From assembly GCA_021495925.1 (NCBI GenBank), contig JAKEKT010000080.1, positions 105,435-169,434 of the forward strand: 64,000 nt of DNA. Reading direction: 5' to 3'. Under the pieces are notes generated by a model. It saw nothing but the letters and a program-made list of their open reading frames with translations. It had not been told where the DNA came from and did not search any database. Position 1 is the first letter of the stretch; each line of letters begins with the position of its first letter. The position numbers were made by a program, and so were the translations under genes. This document shows positions 34,425-44,327 of this stretch, piece by piece. Source of the DNA: Diplodia intermedia. Its lineage: Eukaryota; Ascomycota; Dothideomycetes; Botryosphaeriales; Botryosphaeriaceae.

Positions 34425-35484
34425 AGTCAGGAGCTGATTCTAATACACAAACTAGCATATCACTGAAGAATTTCAGACTGTAGCGGCGTATTTTATCCGT
34501 TGAAACACTTTGTCTTAGGTGCGAGTGATTGACTTCTTCTCGGAAGCTAGCTGATCACAACTCAACTCTGAGGTAGTCGAAGATCGTGCTGCTCCTCTCG
34601 CTTCGCTAAGATTTCTCCAGATCGCAGTCGCAAATCTCGTCGGGAAGCATCGACCACGACAAAGCTTGGCTAGATCTTCTTGATTTTGTTTGAAGCAGTG
34701 TATGCCTGGTAAATTGGTTGAAAGGCTCAAGGGGCTACCAAAGTGGTCAGAATTTGCCGCCCCCTTGCACGGTTGTGTCACTTCCCTTCCGTCGGGTGGC
34801 CGCTGTGCGTAGCAATCATCAAACTTGCCACCACCGAGATCCAGACTCTACCCACGGTGCAGTCTCATCCATGCAAATGAATCTGAATGGTTAGAAGAAG
34901 CAATTTCCAAAGAGGCCTCGGACGTATCAAGGCCCGTTATCGTCGAGTGCCGAGGACGACACTGTCGCCTCCTTGGTCAGTATGCAAAGTGCAGCTGTGA
35001 TAAGATTCCCAGGTGTTTCATCCCCGCTCACGGATAGCAATCTGGTAGCTGGTCGCCAAAGCACCCGCTGCGATCGGAACCCCCGGTGGCCACCCGCAAC
35101 GCACTGTTTCCCAACGGCTCACCGGCCACGCTCACCGCACAACGGCTTCTTCCTTTGCTCATCTCCCCGACATTACCACTGCCGAAAGGCCCTACAGCTC
35201 CGACTCCTTTGGCTCGGGATGTTCAAGGACACTTCTTTATCGATAAGTGTTTTGATTAAAGCGCATGTATGAAGGGGCGCGCACTGGCCACAATGACACA
35301 GCTTGCCGGCAAATGATTGCACATCCGTCGATCATCTTCCCTCTTTGCGCGGCTTTGTACATGTGCCGACGCCTCAACCGGCCCAGTATAAGAATCCTCT
35401 CAAGCCACACTCAGCCTTATCTGCACCACAGTCACTCTCTAGTCCAGAACAACCGACCTTTACTTTCGTTTGCACCAACCCAAT
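34425..35484. other. Intergenic region between the GH127 and PhiA-like genes
   Basis: About 1 kb without a supported gene. The last 100 bases contain a TATA-like element and a pyrimidine-rich leader for the downstream secreted-protein gene. Confidence 0.5.
35387..35394 (+). promoter_or_regulatory. TATA-like element of the PhiA-like gene
   Basis: TATAAGAA about 95 bases before the start codon, followed by a C/T-rich leader. Confidence 0.5.
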
Positions 35485-36082
35485 ATGAAGACCTCCGCTG
35501 TCGTCACCTCCGTCCTCGCCGCGGCCGGCTCTGCCACTGCCGCCGCCTCTCCCTTCCGCCTGCTGGCTCTCTCCAAGGGCGCCTCCTTCGACGGCGAGTT
35601 CGTCCGCGGCACCGACGGCCGCTTCCTGCTCGGCGCGAAGCAGACCAACACGACCTGCGGCACCAACACCGCCCCCACCTTCACGAACAGCAACGGCACA
35701 ATCACGACTTACGGAAACGGCATGGTCGCCGACCAGATGGGCAAGCTTCCAACTACCAGCTCTCCAAACCTTCTCCGTACTAATCGCAACATCAGTCTAC
35801 ATCGACATCTCGGGCGCCGCAGGCGGCATCCTCTCGTACAAGAACTACCCGTACAAGCTCACGGCCGACGACTCCAACGTCGGCTTCTCGCAGAGCTCCA
35901 CGGGCGACGTCCAGCACCTGTTGTACAGGAAGTCGACCTGGCTGGCTTGCGAGCGGGACGGGGAGAAGGGCACGTACAGCGTGTACGCCGAGGCCGCCAA
36001 GGAGACGGGCAAGCAGCAGTGCATCCCATTCGAGATCGCCACCCAGGAGGTCGACAGGCCCCAGGTCTGCCAGATGACCTAA
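35485..36082 (+). CDS. Small secreted protein, PhiA-like cell-wall family
   Basis: Exons 35485-35740 and 35796-36082 encode 180 residues. The 55-nt intron begins with GC (GCAAGC), has a TACTAAT branch site and ends in CAG; the join gives VADQMG-VYIDISGAAGG. A signal peptide (MKTSAVVTSVLAAAGSATAAA) is followed by FRLLALSKGASFDGEFVRG, an early Cys (TTCGTN), a central Tyr/Gly-rich segment and three late Cys (LACERD, QQCIPF, QVCQMT). The layout resembles PhiA, an Aspergillus cell-wall protein needed for phialide development, and related secreted antigens; identity with PhiA itself is not claimed. Two Asn-X-Ser/Thr sites are present. The frame would otherwise hit stops in the intron or lose the conserved tail, which supports the GC-AG splice. 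Confidence 0.82.
35741..35795 (+). other. GC-AG intron of the PhiA-like gene
   Basis: Donor ATGG|GCAAGC, branch site TACTAAT at 35779-35785, acceptor ATCAG. No GT donor nearby restores the frame into the cysteine-containing C-terminus. Confidence 0.8.
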
Positions 36083-36426
36083 ACGGGGAAGTGACTTTCT
36101 TGGTCATGTGGTCGACGGTGATGGGATTGGAGGATATGATTTGAAGACCTGATCGATTACATTTGTCCTGGCAGGCGGGACCCTGTACAACGTTATAGAA
36201 GAATGTTTAATCTTAGTACGACACCTATACCATATGAACCCCATCGACCTTCCTCTCCAGCAGTCGTGGACTGAGATGCTCAATTGAAAATCCAATCCAT
36301 GGCGTAGTCAATCAGCCTGGAACAAATTCAAGAAACCCTTCTCCCGGAAACGCATGAGTTAACCCTCTCCAACGTAAGATCACACCAGTCAATCGATCCA
36401 ACCAAGACGACCAAACACGCCGACTC
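36083..36426. other. Short region between convergent genes
   Basis: About 340 bp between the 3' ends of the PhiA-like gene (+) and the GH78 gene (-). It should contain both 3' untranslated regions; nothing else is visible. Confidence 0.5.
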
Positions 36427-38442
36427 CTACAAGCGACAACCCACCCCCCTCACCTCCACCGTCCCTCCTCCCCCGACCACTCCCCCATCATACCCCACCC
36501 CATCCACCTCAACCCCCTCACACCACGCCCCCAACTCCACCACCCCCTCCGTCCCCACCGGCGTCTCCACACTCGCCACCACCACCGCATCCCCCTCCCC
36601 CCTCACAACCCTCCACCCCGCCCTCCACGCCCCCGCCCCAAACCCCGCCTCCACCCTCCTCAACCCACACCCCACCGCCGGCCCAAACCTCCACCTCCGC
36701 CACCCCACGACCTCCAGCCCCGCCACCTTCGCCGTCAGCGCCACCGTCGGCCCGCTCGCCCATCCATGACTCAAACTCGTATACGCCGCATCGCCATTAT
36801 ACCCCGCGCCGCCGCGATACCCCAACCCGCCATCCGCCGCCACCCCCTCCGCGAACGTGCTCCCCGTCATCGCAGCGTCGTCGAGCAGGTGCCCCCACAG
36901 CCGCCGGACCAGCGCGAGCCCGGCGCGGGCGGACGCTGCGTTCGTGAGTGATAGGTGCGCGAGCGCCTCGATGCCTGATGTGAAGGGCGAGATGACGGAG
37001 GGCAGCTCGGGCGGCGACGGGCCGATGGGGGAGGCGGCCCAGCGCTGGGCGAGGGCGGAGCTGAGGGAGGCGGAGTGGGTGGTGGTGAGGGGCAGCCCGT
37101 GCAGGAGGGCGAGCGCGTTGCCGTCTTGGGGGTGCAGCGAGGTCGTTGTGTTGTCGCGGTAGAGCGAGGCGGATGCGTCCCAGAGGTGTGCGTTGTACGC
37201 GGCTTTGAGGCGGGCGGCGGCGGCGGCCCAGGTGGCGGCGGTGTCGTCCGCGGCGTCGTCGTCGAGGTCGAGGGCGGATGCGAGCGCGGAGAGCGAGGTG
37301 AGGGCGCGGTAGTCGAGGGCGTTGAGCGCGCCGTTGTAGCCGCCCGCCCCTTGCCGACCCCAGTCGTACCGCGTGGTCTGGTTGTGCAGGCCGGTGGCGG
37401 CCAGGCCGGCGAGGATGTAGCCCACGCCGCGCGTGATGTTGGCCCAGCGCGCGGCGACCCAGGCGGCGTCGCCCGTGTAGACGGCGTAGTTGTGGATGGC
37501 GATGAGGTTCCACGCGTGGTACGTGTCGCTCGCGTTGCCGCCGTTGAAGGAGCGCGTCGACGGCCCCGCGTAGGGGAAGCGGCCGGTCGTGCGGTTCTGG
37601 TGGTGGAACATGGTCTCGAGCGCGTTGCGGAATGCTTCGAGCCCGGCGTCGCCGAGGGCCAGGAAGGCCGTGGTGCCGGACAGCCCGTGGTCGCCCGGCC
37701 ACACGGCGCGGTCGCGTTTGGCGCCGTCCATGAGGATGGGGCCGGCTACGCCGGTGCTGGAGTTGTACGCCCAGCCCGGCTTGACTTGTGGCAGGAAGCG
37801 GCCTGTGTCCACTGGGCCGATGTTGGTCTGCACTGTGTAGGCTCCCGCATACCAGATCCTCGTGAGGAGCTCGTCTTCCGGTGCCCAGAAGAATCCGGAG
37901 TAGTCTCGCAGGTCAGATTGTGAGGGTGAGAAGCCAATGGCGCAGGTGATGTTTGAGATCTTCACCCGAGACTTCGCCACGATGGTCAGGAAACGGAATC
38001 CTCCTCGAAACTTTTCCTGCGGCATCGTGTAGTATGTCTGCCCCGTCGGCACGGTGACATTCAATTCCCTGTCCCAGTCTTGTGTCGAGACTGAGCCGGT
38101 GGCATCGTCTGATATCGCTCTGACATATATCGGTGACTCCGCAAAGGCAAGTGATAGTTGGGCGCCTGCTTCGTTCTCGGTGGCTGTGTTGAAGCTCACA
38201 GTTCCGCCCACCTCGATGCCATAGTCAAGGCTTACCTGAGCCCCAGGATCTAGGGAGAGTACGAATCCGGTGGGATCTGAAGTGACTATCGCATCGCCTG
38301 AGATTGCGTGGATGGATGCTGGACTGGCTGTCCGGTTGCTCGGGCTGTAGATATATTGTTTCCATGGCTCCTCTTCGGATTGGCTCGATGGAGAGGCTCC
38401 AACATACAAAGATAAGTATACAAACAAGGTTGGGATTTTCAT
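36427..38442 (-). CDS. Secreted GH78 alpha-L-rhamnosidase-like glycosidase
   Basis: Single minus-strand exon, 671 residues. A signal peptide (MKIPTLFVYLSLYVGASPSS) is followed by a beta-rich N-terminal part with many Asn-X-Ser/Thr sites, then a six-hairpin (alpha/alpha)6 barrel. The barrel has the GH78 hallmark MDGAKRDRAVWPGDHG at residues 238-252, whose acidic residues form the catalytic site in the family. The later segment STFAEGVAADGGLGY with a conserved Glu and SLSHGWASGP complete the barrel. The C-terminal 110 residues form a Gly/Val-rich beta domain. GH78 enzymes remove terminal alpha-L-rhamnose from pectin, plant glycosides and related compounds; exact specificity cannot be predicted. 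The size is on the short side for GH78 because the family's extra N-terminal beta domains are reduced. It is transcribed away from the MFS transporter and toward the PhiA-like gene. Confidence 0.9.
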   Translation of the reverse strand: MKIPTLFVYLSLYVGASPSSQSEEEPWKQYIYSPSNRTASPASIHAISGDAIVTSDPTGFVLSLDPGAQVSLDYGIEVGGTVSFNTATENEAGAQLSLAFAESPIYVRAISDDATGSVSTQDWDRELNVTVPTGQTYYTMPQEKFRGGFRFLTIVAKSRVKISNITCAIGFSPSQSDLRDYSGFFWAPEDELLTRIWYAGAYTVQTNIGPVDTGRFLPQVKPGWAYNSSTGVAGPILMDGAKRDRAVWPGDHGLSGTTAFLALGDAGLEAFRNALETMFHHQNRTTGRFPYAGPSTRSFNGGNASDTYHAWNLIAIHNYAVYTGDAAWVAARWANITRGVGYILAGLAATGLHNQTTRYDWGRQGAGGYNGALNALDYRALTSLSALASALDLDDDAADDTAATWAAAAARLKAAYNAHLWDASASLYRDNTTTSLHPQDGNALALLHGLPLTTTHSASLSSALAQRWAASPIGPSPPELPSVISPFTSGIEALAHLSLTNAASARAGLALVRRLWGHLLDDAAMTGSTFAEGVAADGGLGYRGGAGYNGDAAYTSLSHGWASGPTVALTAKVAGLEVVGWRRWRFGPAVGCGLRRVEAGFGAGAWRAGWRVVRGEGDAVVVASVETPVGTEGVVELGAWCEGVEVDGVGYDGGVVGGGGTVEVRGVGCRL

Positions 38443-39366
38443 GCTTGCCAGTTGAAATATTGTGTGACTTGGTAGAAACTAAAACAAGAATTCAACATAA
38501 ATATACGGTGCAGGGTCTCTTGGCTGACTCGCTTGTTTCGGGAGTATTTGACGCGAAGATGGAGTGACGTATGAGGATGCGGGGAAATACGAATGAAGGC
38601 GGGGACTTTCTCGATTCGGAGTCCACGGGACAGGATATCTCTGGGCATCCAGTGTGGGCTACAAGTGGTTTCTACTTTCGACCTCTTCCTTTATTCTCTT
38701 AGCAAGGCGATACTGGCAGAGCGCTGCGAAGCCGTTGCAGGTAAATTGGTAATTGCATCTGTATTGAGGCAGTGCTTCACCGGTGATTGAAGCAATATTG
38801 TGTACATACCTCAATACTTTGCATTGGATTTACCAATAAAACGTGTGTTGAGAAGGTGTATTCTGTTAGGCAAGCGCACATTTATACAGGTTTGCTGTTA
38901 ATGTGTCCAAATGAGGCTTTAAGAAGCAAGGTGAATTCCTAATCATCCATCCTGTCTGTAGCGACGTTCAGCAACAGTTACCCGACGACCTCTCTCTCGG
39001 TGCGCCAAGTCCTATTGGTTCAGCGCGGGGTTGATCACCAATGATAAGGAAGCGGGGTCGGAGGTGCCCCGCCCAATCGCATGTTCCACACCGTACGCCT
39101 GGACCTTCCATCTCAGTCTCACAGTCGACGAGACTTTCGAGCGGCGTAGGCAAATGGACCACTCAACTCGGTAGGTGACCTATCTTCCGGGCCTGTATAA
39201 TCTGCAACCAGCATGCTCGCTCCCACTTTTGGGAGAAGCCGACTCGATCCTGCTCTTCGATCCCTTTCTCCTCTTTATGAAGCGACGGCATATATAACCA
39301 TGGATTCACCATTCCCGAGTCAGTGAACGGTGTCAGCATTTACAACATCCAGTCGAGATTACAGTC
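38443..39366. other. Divergent promoter region of the GH78 and MFS genes
   Basis: About 920 bp between divergently transcribed genes, so regulatory sites for both should lie here. It is moderately AT-rich, and no coding frame was supported. A TATA-like element for the MFS gene is listed separately; an A/T-rich tatatttatg (minus) near 38499-38508 could serve the GH78 gene. Confidence 0.5.
39291..39297 (+). promoter_or_regulatory. TATA box of the MFS transporter gene
   Basis: TATATAA 70 bases before the start codon of the MFS gene. Confidence 0.6.
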
Positions 39367-41520
39367 ATGACGTCAACTGCGAGTACTGGACGAGAGGATG
39401 TCCCCGGCACGGAATATCTGGTCGATGGTAAGTGCGCCCAACATTTCCATAGTGCAAGACCTGGCCTGATTGTTCGTAGTTGGCCATAATCTGGATGTCT
39501 CTCATGCGGGAAGGGGCAGATCTGACGTTGTGCTTATCCCACAACCGACGGTCTGTGGTGGAGATACATTGGTAGGTTCATTGTATCTCTTGTGGATGTC
39601 CATGTATCACTTTAGCATTGGGAAGTGGGATCTGGGTCGAGTATCTGACTGCTGACTTATCTTCAAAGACATGGTCGCAATGGAAGAAATACTACCAGCT
39701 GTTCCTCCTCGCACTCTATGCATGTGCATTCTCGTACGGAGAAAACACTCTCGGCGGTCTGTAAACCTTCCAGACTCCGTCATCACAACCCAAACTGACC
39801 CCATCCAGCCGCCTGGACGACCGTGAGCGAAGACACCGGCGTATCCCTCACCAACATGAACGGCGGTAGCGCACTCAACTACCTCCTCCTCGGCTTCGTC
39901 AACATACTCTGGATCCCCACCGCCATGAAGATCGGGCGGCGGCCAGTGCTGCTCCTGACGACGCTCATCTGCACCGGCGCGGCCATCTGGTCGGCGAACT
40001 TCACGGGCACGGCGCAGTGGATGCTGACCAACGTGCTCAACGGCTTCGGCACCAGCGCCTACCAGGCGGTCATCCAGCTGTGCGTCTTCGACATGTTCTT
40101 CGTGCACGAGCGCGGCCGCGGTCTGTCGTACTACCTCTTCGGCCAGCAGCTGGGCTCCATCCTCGGCCTCATCACCGGCGGTATCATTGCCGACGGGCCG
40201 GGCTGGCGCTGGAGCCAGTGGATCGTCGCCATCATCGATGCCGCCGTGCTGGTGTTGCTCGCACTGTCGTTCGAGGAGACGATGTTTCCGCGATTTCTGT
40301 TCGCAGTACGACACGGCGCTGCCAGCGGGAATCCCGACGGTCCGGCGAAGGTCGCCGGCACAGGCGGAGACAGCCAGCACGAGGCCGACGACCCAGACCG
40401 CAAGGTCACGAAAGCCATGGCCGAGCCGCAGCCTGCAAACGGAGTCGACGCCGAGGCGGGCGACGCGTTCCCGGACATCCCGGAGAAGACTGCCCTGCAG
40501 AAGCTCAAGCCCTGGACGTACTGCCCGCAGGACACGACGACATGGTGGCAGTACTTCCAGCGCCCCTTCTTCCTGTTCGGCTTCCCCAACGTCGTCATCG
40601 TGAGCTTTCTCCCCTCCCATCCCACCGTCTCCCAACAACAACAACAACAACAACAACAGCCAGCCCAAACCACAACACTGACACCCCAACCCCACAGTCC
40701 GGCATAATCTTCGCCTTCGGCTGCACCGCCGGCATCGTCTCCTTCAACACCAGTCCGTCCCGTCCCGTCCCCCCTCCCTCCCCCTCCTAACCCCCCCAGT
40801 CTCCGAAATCCTCACCGCACCCCCCTACAACTGGACCACCACATCCACCGGCCTCATCTTCCTCGCCGCCCTCGCCGGCGCCGGCGTCGGGTGGGCGACG
40901 GGCGGGCCGATCAGCGACGCGCTGGTGCTGCGGCTGGCGCGGCGCAACGGCGGCGTGCGGGAGCCCGAGATGCGGCTGTGGGCGCTGTGGTGCGCGGCGG
41001 GCGTCTACGCCGCGGGTGGGTATCTGGCGTACGGGTGGGGCGCGGCGCGCGGCGCGCACTGGGCGGTCCTGGCGGGGGGCGTGGCTGCTATGGTGGCGCA
41101 GCAGGTCAGCGCGTGCGCGGTCGCGACAGCGTATGTGGTGGATTGTTTTCCGGAGGTGGGTCGGGTTTTGTTTTTCTCTCTCCCTCTCTCGACCTCTCCC
41201 TCCCTCGACCTCTGTTTCTTGCGAGCGCTTTGGATGGGGGAACGGTTGGCTGACGCTGTTGGTGCGGGGTTTGGCAGATCTCGGGAGAGCTGGTTGTTGT
41301 GCTGGCGGTTTGCTCGTCGTGCATTAACTTTGCCATTTCGTACAGCGTGCAGCCGTTCATCAATGCGGCCGGGTATGGATGGGCGTTTACGTTTTTTGGC
41401 ATCTGCGTGTTGGCGAGCATGCTGGCTGCCGTGCCGATGTATGCTTACGGGAAGAGTTGGAGGCGGAGGTGTGCGGGGAAGTATCGGGACTTTTTGAGGG
41501 AGAGGGGCGAGGTGGAGTAA
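39367..41520 (+). CDS. MFS transporter
   Basis: Seven exons, 39367-39427, 39480-39571, 39669-39756, 39809-40599, 40698-40752, 40800-41155 and 41278-41520, encode 561 residues in one frame. All introns are GT-AG. The protein has a hydrophilic N-terminal tail of about 50 residues, a first helix from YQLFLLALYACAFSYG, six helices to residue about 250, a hydrophilic Asp/Glu/Lys-rich loop of about 90 residues, and six more helices. The loop after helix 2 reads AMKIGRRPVLLL, the usual MFS signature (G-x3-D/G-R-x-G-R/K-R), and helix 4 has NGFGTSAYQAVIQL. It resembles fungal drug:H+ antiporter-type and polyol/sugar-efflux-type proteins; the substrate cannot be inferred. The gene starts opposite the GH78 gene, so the two may share a promoter region. 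The fourth intron contains a (CAA)8 microsatellite. Confidence 0.9.
40633..40656 (+). repeat. (CAA)8 microsatellite inside an intron of the MFS gene
   Basis: Eight perfect CAA copies within the intron at 40600-40697. Length variation here would not change the protein. Confidence 0.9.
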
Positions 41521-43280
41521 CGGTTTATGTGGGATGGATCACTTTTGGGAACTGGTAAGTACAGTTGGGCCACAGAGAATAGTTCAGATGGAAATTTTGA
41601 ATTTGCCATCCATCTATGGTTTGCCGGTTTCAAATTCCACCCTCCCATTAGTACGATGTGCTCGGGATCTCGCTTCTTCCTGCCTTGCGTGATGCACCGG
41701 TCAAGTCCACCATTACCATATCCATCCAGCTCTAATCATTGAAGCTGTCTCAGTTGGAACCACCTCTTGGACCATTTGTGTTGTCGTCACCACCTCTCGC
41801 TACCATAATTACTTCACGAGAGGAAGGCAATATGTCGTAGAATTGCTTACTTCAGTAACCAAGACTACTTTTGCATTAGCGAGCAAAGCCGGTACGGCCA
41901 TGAAAATGGCTGCGATGAGTTTGCTGCTCATGTTGGCTGGCCGTGCGGACTTGGTCTATCAGAGAGGATTAAATTTTCCCCACGGAGTCCGTCTTGGTCT
42001 GATGACGGCGGTTCTGGTGAAATGCATCTGCTTTACATACCTGAGTCTCATCATCAGGCTGGGGCTCTTTCAAAAGAATGCACTGCCTCGAAAGGCTGAG
42101 GTCCTGAAAACATCACGCCGAAATAGTAGCTACGACATATCATCCCCTAAAAATCCCACATAGCGGATCAAGATCCTGCCACCACCGAAACTCAGCCAAT
42201 GCACCCATCCCTCCGTGCCAATTCTTACTTTAACAGGACCATCCCTTGACAGACGCGCCATCGGCGGAAACGATTCCGCCCAGCGTCGATCCGACGCGAA
42301 ATATGCGCGTCTTCGCCGCAACACGAATGTTTCATCCTTCCAGCGCAGCTGCACATCAGACCGTCCGTCACATTCGTCATCTCGTGCAGTAGTGGAAACG
42401 CTAGGAGCCTCTTAATAATGTTAATAATGTTTGGCGTGTATGTCTATCTCGCAGAAACACCCCGCTCGTCGCTCAGCAGCGCCGGGTACGCTTACCCTCG
42501 CCGCTAAGAAATAGTAAGTACGTAAATGCCGCTCTTGATCGTCGCCGTCCCCGCCAAGAAAGGGAGCACAAATCTCCGGGACCAACGACGATGACGACGA
42601 TAATGATGACGACGAGACCGGTGATGACGGAGCAGTGGTAGCAATCAGCTGTCGCGTCAGCTGTATACTACCTACCTTGCATCCTTCCAGACGCCATCAC
42701 TAACCCTCCAGCATTGCGACAAGTACAGCAGCGCGCGCGAGGCGGCGAAAAAAAAAAAGGTTATGCAAAACCCCGGGCGAAACGACAGTTTCCCCGAGGA
42801 AAAACCAAGCCTTCCTCACAAGCTTCCCGTTTCTCCACCGTGCCCCGGTCCGTCTTGTCATCATCATCGAAAGGGGCGGCGGCGGCGGCGTCCAGGGGCA
42901 GGCACAAAGTAAAAAAGAACATGGATCCCATCCCATCCCCAACCCGGCCTCCTCCCCCCCGATCCGACCCGCGCGCGCGGGCGCGACGACACCACTGTGA
43001 CGACGGCCGCAACCGGTCAAACTCTCATATTCGTCGGCCTGACTTGCCCTGATTATGAACCCCCCAGAGAGCGAGCACGTTTGACGAGACGGTACGCGCT
43101 ATCACCAATGCGCCAGTAGTCGTGAAAAAGTAATTGCGCTGCTGTCACGTTCGCGCACGCGCGCGCGCGTGTGTGTGTGTGTATGGTGTGATGGTCTCTT
43201 TCCCCTCACCATCAATCGCCCTTGCAGACACACGCAACTCCCTCCTTCTCCCCGCAGGTGACCGACAAGCTAAAAAAGAA

Positions 43281-43311
43281 AAGCTTGTACGTAACCACTA
43301 CGCCCACTTGA
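43281..43311 (+). repeat. Direct repeat, copy 1
   Basis: Begins with 17 bases identical to copy 2 (AAGCTTGTACGTAACCA), then 14 partly matching bases ending in TTGA. Copy 2 starts 167 bp downstream. Confidence 0.75.
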
Positions 43312-43447
43312 TAGTACTAGGAACAGCGATGCCTCCAATATGTTCGTGTCTGATGCCTGCAAGGGTGATTGATAGCCATATAGCCAATGCAAAAGAAAAC
43401 CCCGCTCCGTTCCCCCGCCATTCTCCCCACAAGACGAAAAGAAAAAA

Positions 43448-43478
43448 AAGCTTGTACGTAACCATCACGGCCCGTTGA
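43448..43478 (+). repeat. Direct repeat, copy 2
   Basis: Second copy of the element at 43281, also preceded by an A-rich run. The repeat includes an AAGCTT and a GTAC palindrome. Confidence 0.75.
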
Positions 43479-43607
43479 CACAACCCACCCACCCAAGAGC
43501 AGTAGTAGGAGTATGTAGCGCACCATCACGTACCCGGCATTCTGTTTTCACTTGCTGTGCCGGGTCGTCAAAAAAGCGGGTTTGCGTATGTACATACATA
43601 CATACTT

Positions 43608-43628
43608 ATCATCATCATCATCATCATC
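43608..43628 (+). repeat. (ATC)7 microsatellite
   Basis: Seven perfect ATC copies in non-coding DNA, directly after a run of TACA/CATA units. Confidence 0.9.
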
Positions 43629-44327
43629 CTGCGGGGAAAAAAACCCCACCCCCGAGTTTCTCTAGGGTAACAGAAACCTCTTCTCCGCCTGGAGAATTTT
43701 GGGTAAAAAAAAAAAAAAAAGGGGGTCACAGGGTCGCATGCTGATCAAAGTTACGCGCCACTTCGACCCAAACAAGTCTGGTTCCCCCCGTCAAGGAGGG
43801 GGGGTGAACGGTCTGGGGAGGAGAGATTATGGGGTTGTGCGGGGGAGGGCGGTGGAGTGGTGGAGAGTCGGTTGGTCGGTCCCTTAGGCAGCAGTAGTGG
43901 TTGGCGTAGAAGAGTCGGTGTGAGTCTTTTCGTCGGTCCTGGAGAAAAAGCGCTCCTTCGGGCAGGCGATCGCGTGATATGTACGTAGCGCGCTTGTGGA
44001 AAGAGGAGAGGTTCTCGTTGTCACGCCTGTCGTGCGATGGAGTCTGGGGCTGGTGTGAGGCCCGGCGCGAGACTAGCACGAAGTAGAAGTGGTGATTGCA
44101 GAGGTCTCTGGAGGTCCCAAGAACCCGACTTTCCCTAATTTTCACAATGTTCAAAGGCGTACTTTTTAAGTTTGTTTCATTAGTTGGTGGTTTCTTCCTC
44201 ATACTCATATGCGAGGATGGATGCCACACTGTAGCTGTCCTCTCCCCCAAAAAATATCATATATATACAGTCACATGAGCGCCCCCCATCGCTTCATAAT
44301 ACAAGAACAGAAAACAAATCATGACAC

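Larger units (their letters stand above)
41521..44327. other. Gene-free region between the MFS and amino-acid transporter genes
   Basis: About 2.8 kb between convergent genes. A + strand open frame at 41843-42163 has a possible hydrophobic segment but no recognisable domain or start context. Simple repeats are common: (ATC)7, TACA repeats near 43590, a GC then GT dinucleotide run at 43157-43182, an A-run near 43702, and a diverged 31-bp direct repeat at 43281 and 43448. Confidence 0.45.

Noticed and set aside
36518..36763. Gly-rich minus-strand frame inside the GH78 gene
   Set aside because: Shadow of the Gly/Val-rich C-terminus of the glycosidase in another frame.
41843..42163. + strand 106-codon frame after the MFS gene
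   Set aside because: Possible hydrophobic segment but no domain, weak start and no neighbours that support it.
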